From: Candidatus Gallibacteroides avistercoris
GTDB taxonomy: Bacteria; Bacteroidota; Bacteroidia; Bacteroidales; CHK158-818
Direction: 5' to 3'
DNA length: 16,702 bases
Assembly (NCBI GenBank): GCA_018714665.1
Contig: DVNA01000007.1
Coordinates: 1-16,702, forward strand
Shown: piece after piece, positions 15,709-16,702 of the stretch
How the letters are laid out: each line of letters opens with the position of its first letter
Position numbering within the stretch: the stretch's first letter is position 1
Position numbers and translations under genes: made by a program
Notes under the pieces: generated by a model
The model's input: only the letters and a program-made list of their open reading frames with translations
Database searches by the model: none
Told to the model about the DNA's origin: nothing

Positions 15709-15723
15709 ACAGGTAGTACCTGT
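15709..15723. promoter_or_regulatory. 15-bp palindrome, possible operator
   Basis: ACAGGTA-G-TACCTGT is a perfect inverted repeat with 7-bp arms and one central base. It lies 125 nt upstream of the TIM-barrel gene on its strand and past the DUF1080 terminator. The symmetry and short centre are typical of a dimeric repressor site, not an RNA hairpin. The regulator is unknown. The rest of the 297-nt gap (15585-15881) holds the terminator at 15764-15803 and a 9-bp inverted pair (15627-15635 and 15731-15739); I see no gene in it. Confidence 0.4.
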
Positions 15724-15763
15724 ATTATCTCCCCAAAAGAAGAAACAAAAGAGTGAAGATACT

Positions 15764-15803
15764 AAAAAAGATGCTTCCTCGGGCTGTGCAGCGAAGAAGC
15801 ATC
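15764..15803 (-). terminator. Intrinsic terminator of the DUF1080 gene
   Basis: GATGCTTC (15770-15777) pairs with GAAGCATC (15796-15803) over 8 bp around an 18-nt loop that contains a further small inverted repeat. On the minus strand the hairpin is followed by six Us from the A-run 15764-15769. It lies about 80 nt beyond the DUF1080 stop. Confidence 0.75.
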
Positions 15804-15881
15804 CTACTATCTAACGTTTAATCTACCCGCAAACTTACCTTAGAAAGGCAATAAATTACCGATTGCGGGAATGATTAAATC

Positions 15882-16667
15882 TTACTGTTTGTCCAAATCT
15901 TTGATGGTGATGTTTCTGAACCATACATCATCTCCGTGATCTTGGAAGCCGATATAACCTTCGTGGTTTTCACCGCCGCAGTTCAGCAACAGGTCGTATG
16001 CTTCGGGCCATTTGTCTTTGCTGAATTTACTGTTATCCAATAATTCTTTCCATTGCGGAGTCCACAAGTGATATTCAACCACACACTGATCGTTCAAATA
16101 GTAAGCAACAGTACCTTTGTAGCAAACGATTTTGGTTTTGTTCCATTCTCCGGCAGGTTTTGCAGTCTGCGGTTTTGCCGGGATCATATCGTACAAAGAT
16201 CCTGCCTTACGGTTACCATCTACCCCCATGTTGGCATCGGGATGACGTTCGTTATCCAACACCTGGTATTCGGGAGCTGAAATATAGATCGGTTGGCCGG
16301 GGATTTCCTGTGCCAAAATGAAGATACCAGAGTTACCGCCTTCTGAGATTTTCCATTCCAGTTCCAGTTCAAAGTTTTTCAGCTTGGTACCGTAAATCAA
16401 GTCACCGCCATCATTAGATTGAGCTTCGCCACCACCAGAACCGTTGAATTTGATGGCGCCATTATCGATAGTCCAGCGTCCCGGAACATCTTGACGGTTG
16501 TAACCTCTCCAACCGTTAAATGTCTTACCGTCAAAGATAGCTACTTTACCTTCATCTTTTTTTGCATCTGCATTGCTGTTGTCTGCTTTTTTAGCACCAC
16601 CACCGCAACTACTCAATGTAGAAACTGCAATAAGAGCAGCTCCTAAAAATTTAATCGTTTTTTTCAT
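15882..16667 (-). CDS. DUF1080 lipoprotein (3-keto-disaccharide hydrolase-like family)
   Basis: This 261-residue protein is a predicted lipoprotein with one DUF1080 domain, a concanavalin-like beta-sandwich. The signal peptide MKKTIKFLGAALIAVSTLSS ends at Cys21 in a lipobox-like LSSC. The residues after it (GGGAKKADN) lack the acidic run of Bacteroidetes surface-export signals, which favours the periplasmic face. A charged linker (about 22-42) precedes the domain. Family motifs are IFDGKTFNGWRG (44-55), GDLIY (88-92), FELELEWKISEGGNSGIFI (99-117), PEYQVLDNE (132-140), GSLYD (156-160) and GYIGFQDHG...VWFRNI (237-253). Characterised DUF1080 proteins of gut Bacteroides cleave glycosides whose glucose has been oxidised at C3. 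This member's substrate is unknown. Only 35 nt precede its ATG before the window ends, so its promoter and any upstream dehydrogenase partner are not seen. Confidence 0.88.
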   Translation of the reverse strand: MKKTIKFLGAALIAVSTLSSCGGGAKKADNSNADAKKDEGKVAIFDGKTFNGWRGYNRQDVPGRWTIDNGAIKFNGSGGGEAQSNDGGDLIYGTKLKNFELELEWKISEGGNSGIFILAQEIPGQPIYISAPEYQVLDNERHPDANMGVDGNRKAGSLYDMIPAKPQTAKPAGEWNKTKIVCYKGTVAYYLNDQCVVEYHLWTPQWKELLDNSKFSKDKWPEAYDLLLNCGGENHEGYIGFQDHGDDVWFRNITIKDLDKQ

Positions 16668-16702
16668 TGTAAAATAATTGTGTTAAGTGTTTGATTGTGT
16701 AT

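Noticed and set aside
15627..15739. 9-bp inverted pair CTTTTGGGG/CCCCAAAAG, considered as mobile-element ends
   Set aside because: The enclosed 95 bases hold no gene, and I see no flanking target duplication, so it is more likely chance or a regulatory feature.
1..16702. Search for CRISPR arrays, insertion sequences, phage genes and attachment sites at the tRNA genes
   Set aside because: The only long repeat is the tRNA-Glu pair. No transposase, integrase or partial tRNA copy was seen next to any tRNA.

Overview
The window looks like a core chromosomal segment of a Bacteroidales bacterium (phylum Bacteroidota). Four things support this: SecD and SecF are fused in one chain; promoters follow the Bacteroidetes pattern (TTTG, about 19 nt, TAnnTTTG); rpsT sits between tRNA-Glu copies just ahead of gyrB; and there is a 659-residue deaminase-like/PIG-L fusion of a kind I recall from this phylum. 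The exact genus cannot be read from the sequence. I see no insertion sequence, prophage, integrase or CRISPR array.

Layout. Positions 2-1936 hold the C-terminal two thirds of SecDF, cut by the left edge. A minus-strand tRNA-Arg(CCT) and recO follow (2117-2978). A plus-strand block then carries tRNA-Glu, rpsT, a second identical tRNA-Glu, and gyrB (3222-5826). A minus-strand CNNM/CorC-type membrane protein (5949-7250) is divergent from a SulP anion transporter (7444-9141), which is followed by RNase R (9308-11530). Next come minus-strand nagB (11609-12418) and, divergent from it, the deaminase-like/PIG-L fusion (12618-14597). The right end has two minus-strand exported proteins: a xylose-isomerase-like TIM barrel (14676-15584) and a DUF1080 lipoprotein (15882-16667).

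Transcription. Most units stand alone, each closed by a strong intrinsic terminator. Convergent pairs (gyrB/CNNM, rnr/nagB, fusion/TIM barrel) share one symmetric hairpin that can work in both directions. Candidate TAnnTTTG elements precede most genes and often decide the start codon.

How the genes relate. The left two thirds is housekeeping: protein export, recombination repair, translation, topology, RNA decay, and ion/anion transport. The right third is amino-sugar and sugar metabolism. The most interesting gene is the fusion. Its N-terminal half is a paralogue of the adjacent NagB that has lost the catalytic Asp72, Asp141 and His143 equivalents but keeps Arg172 and Lys208, and it is joined to a PIG-L deacetylase with an apparently intact metal site. 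The last two genes suggest envelope processing of 3-keto-sugars or related glycosides. That second idea rests on family membership only.
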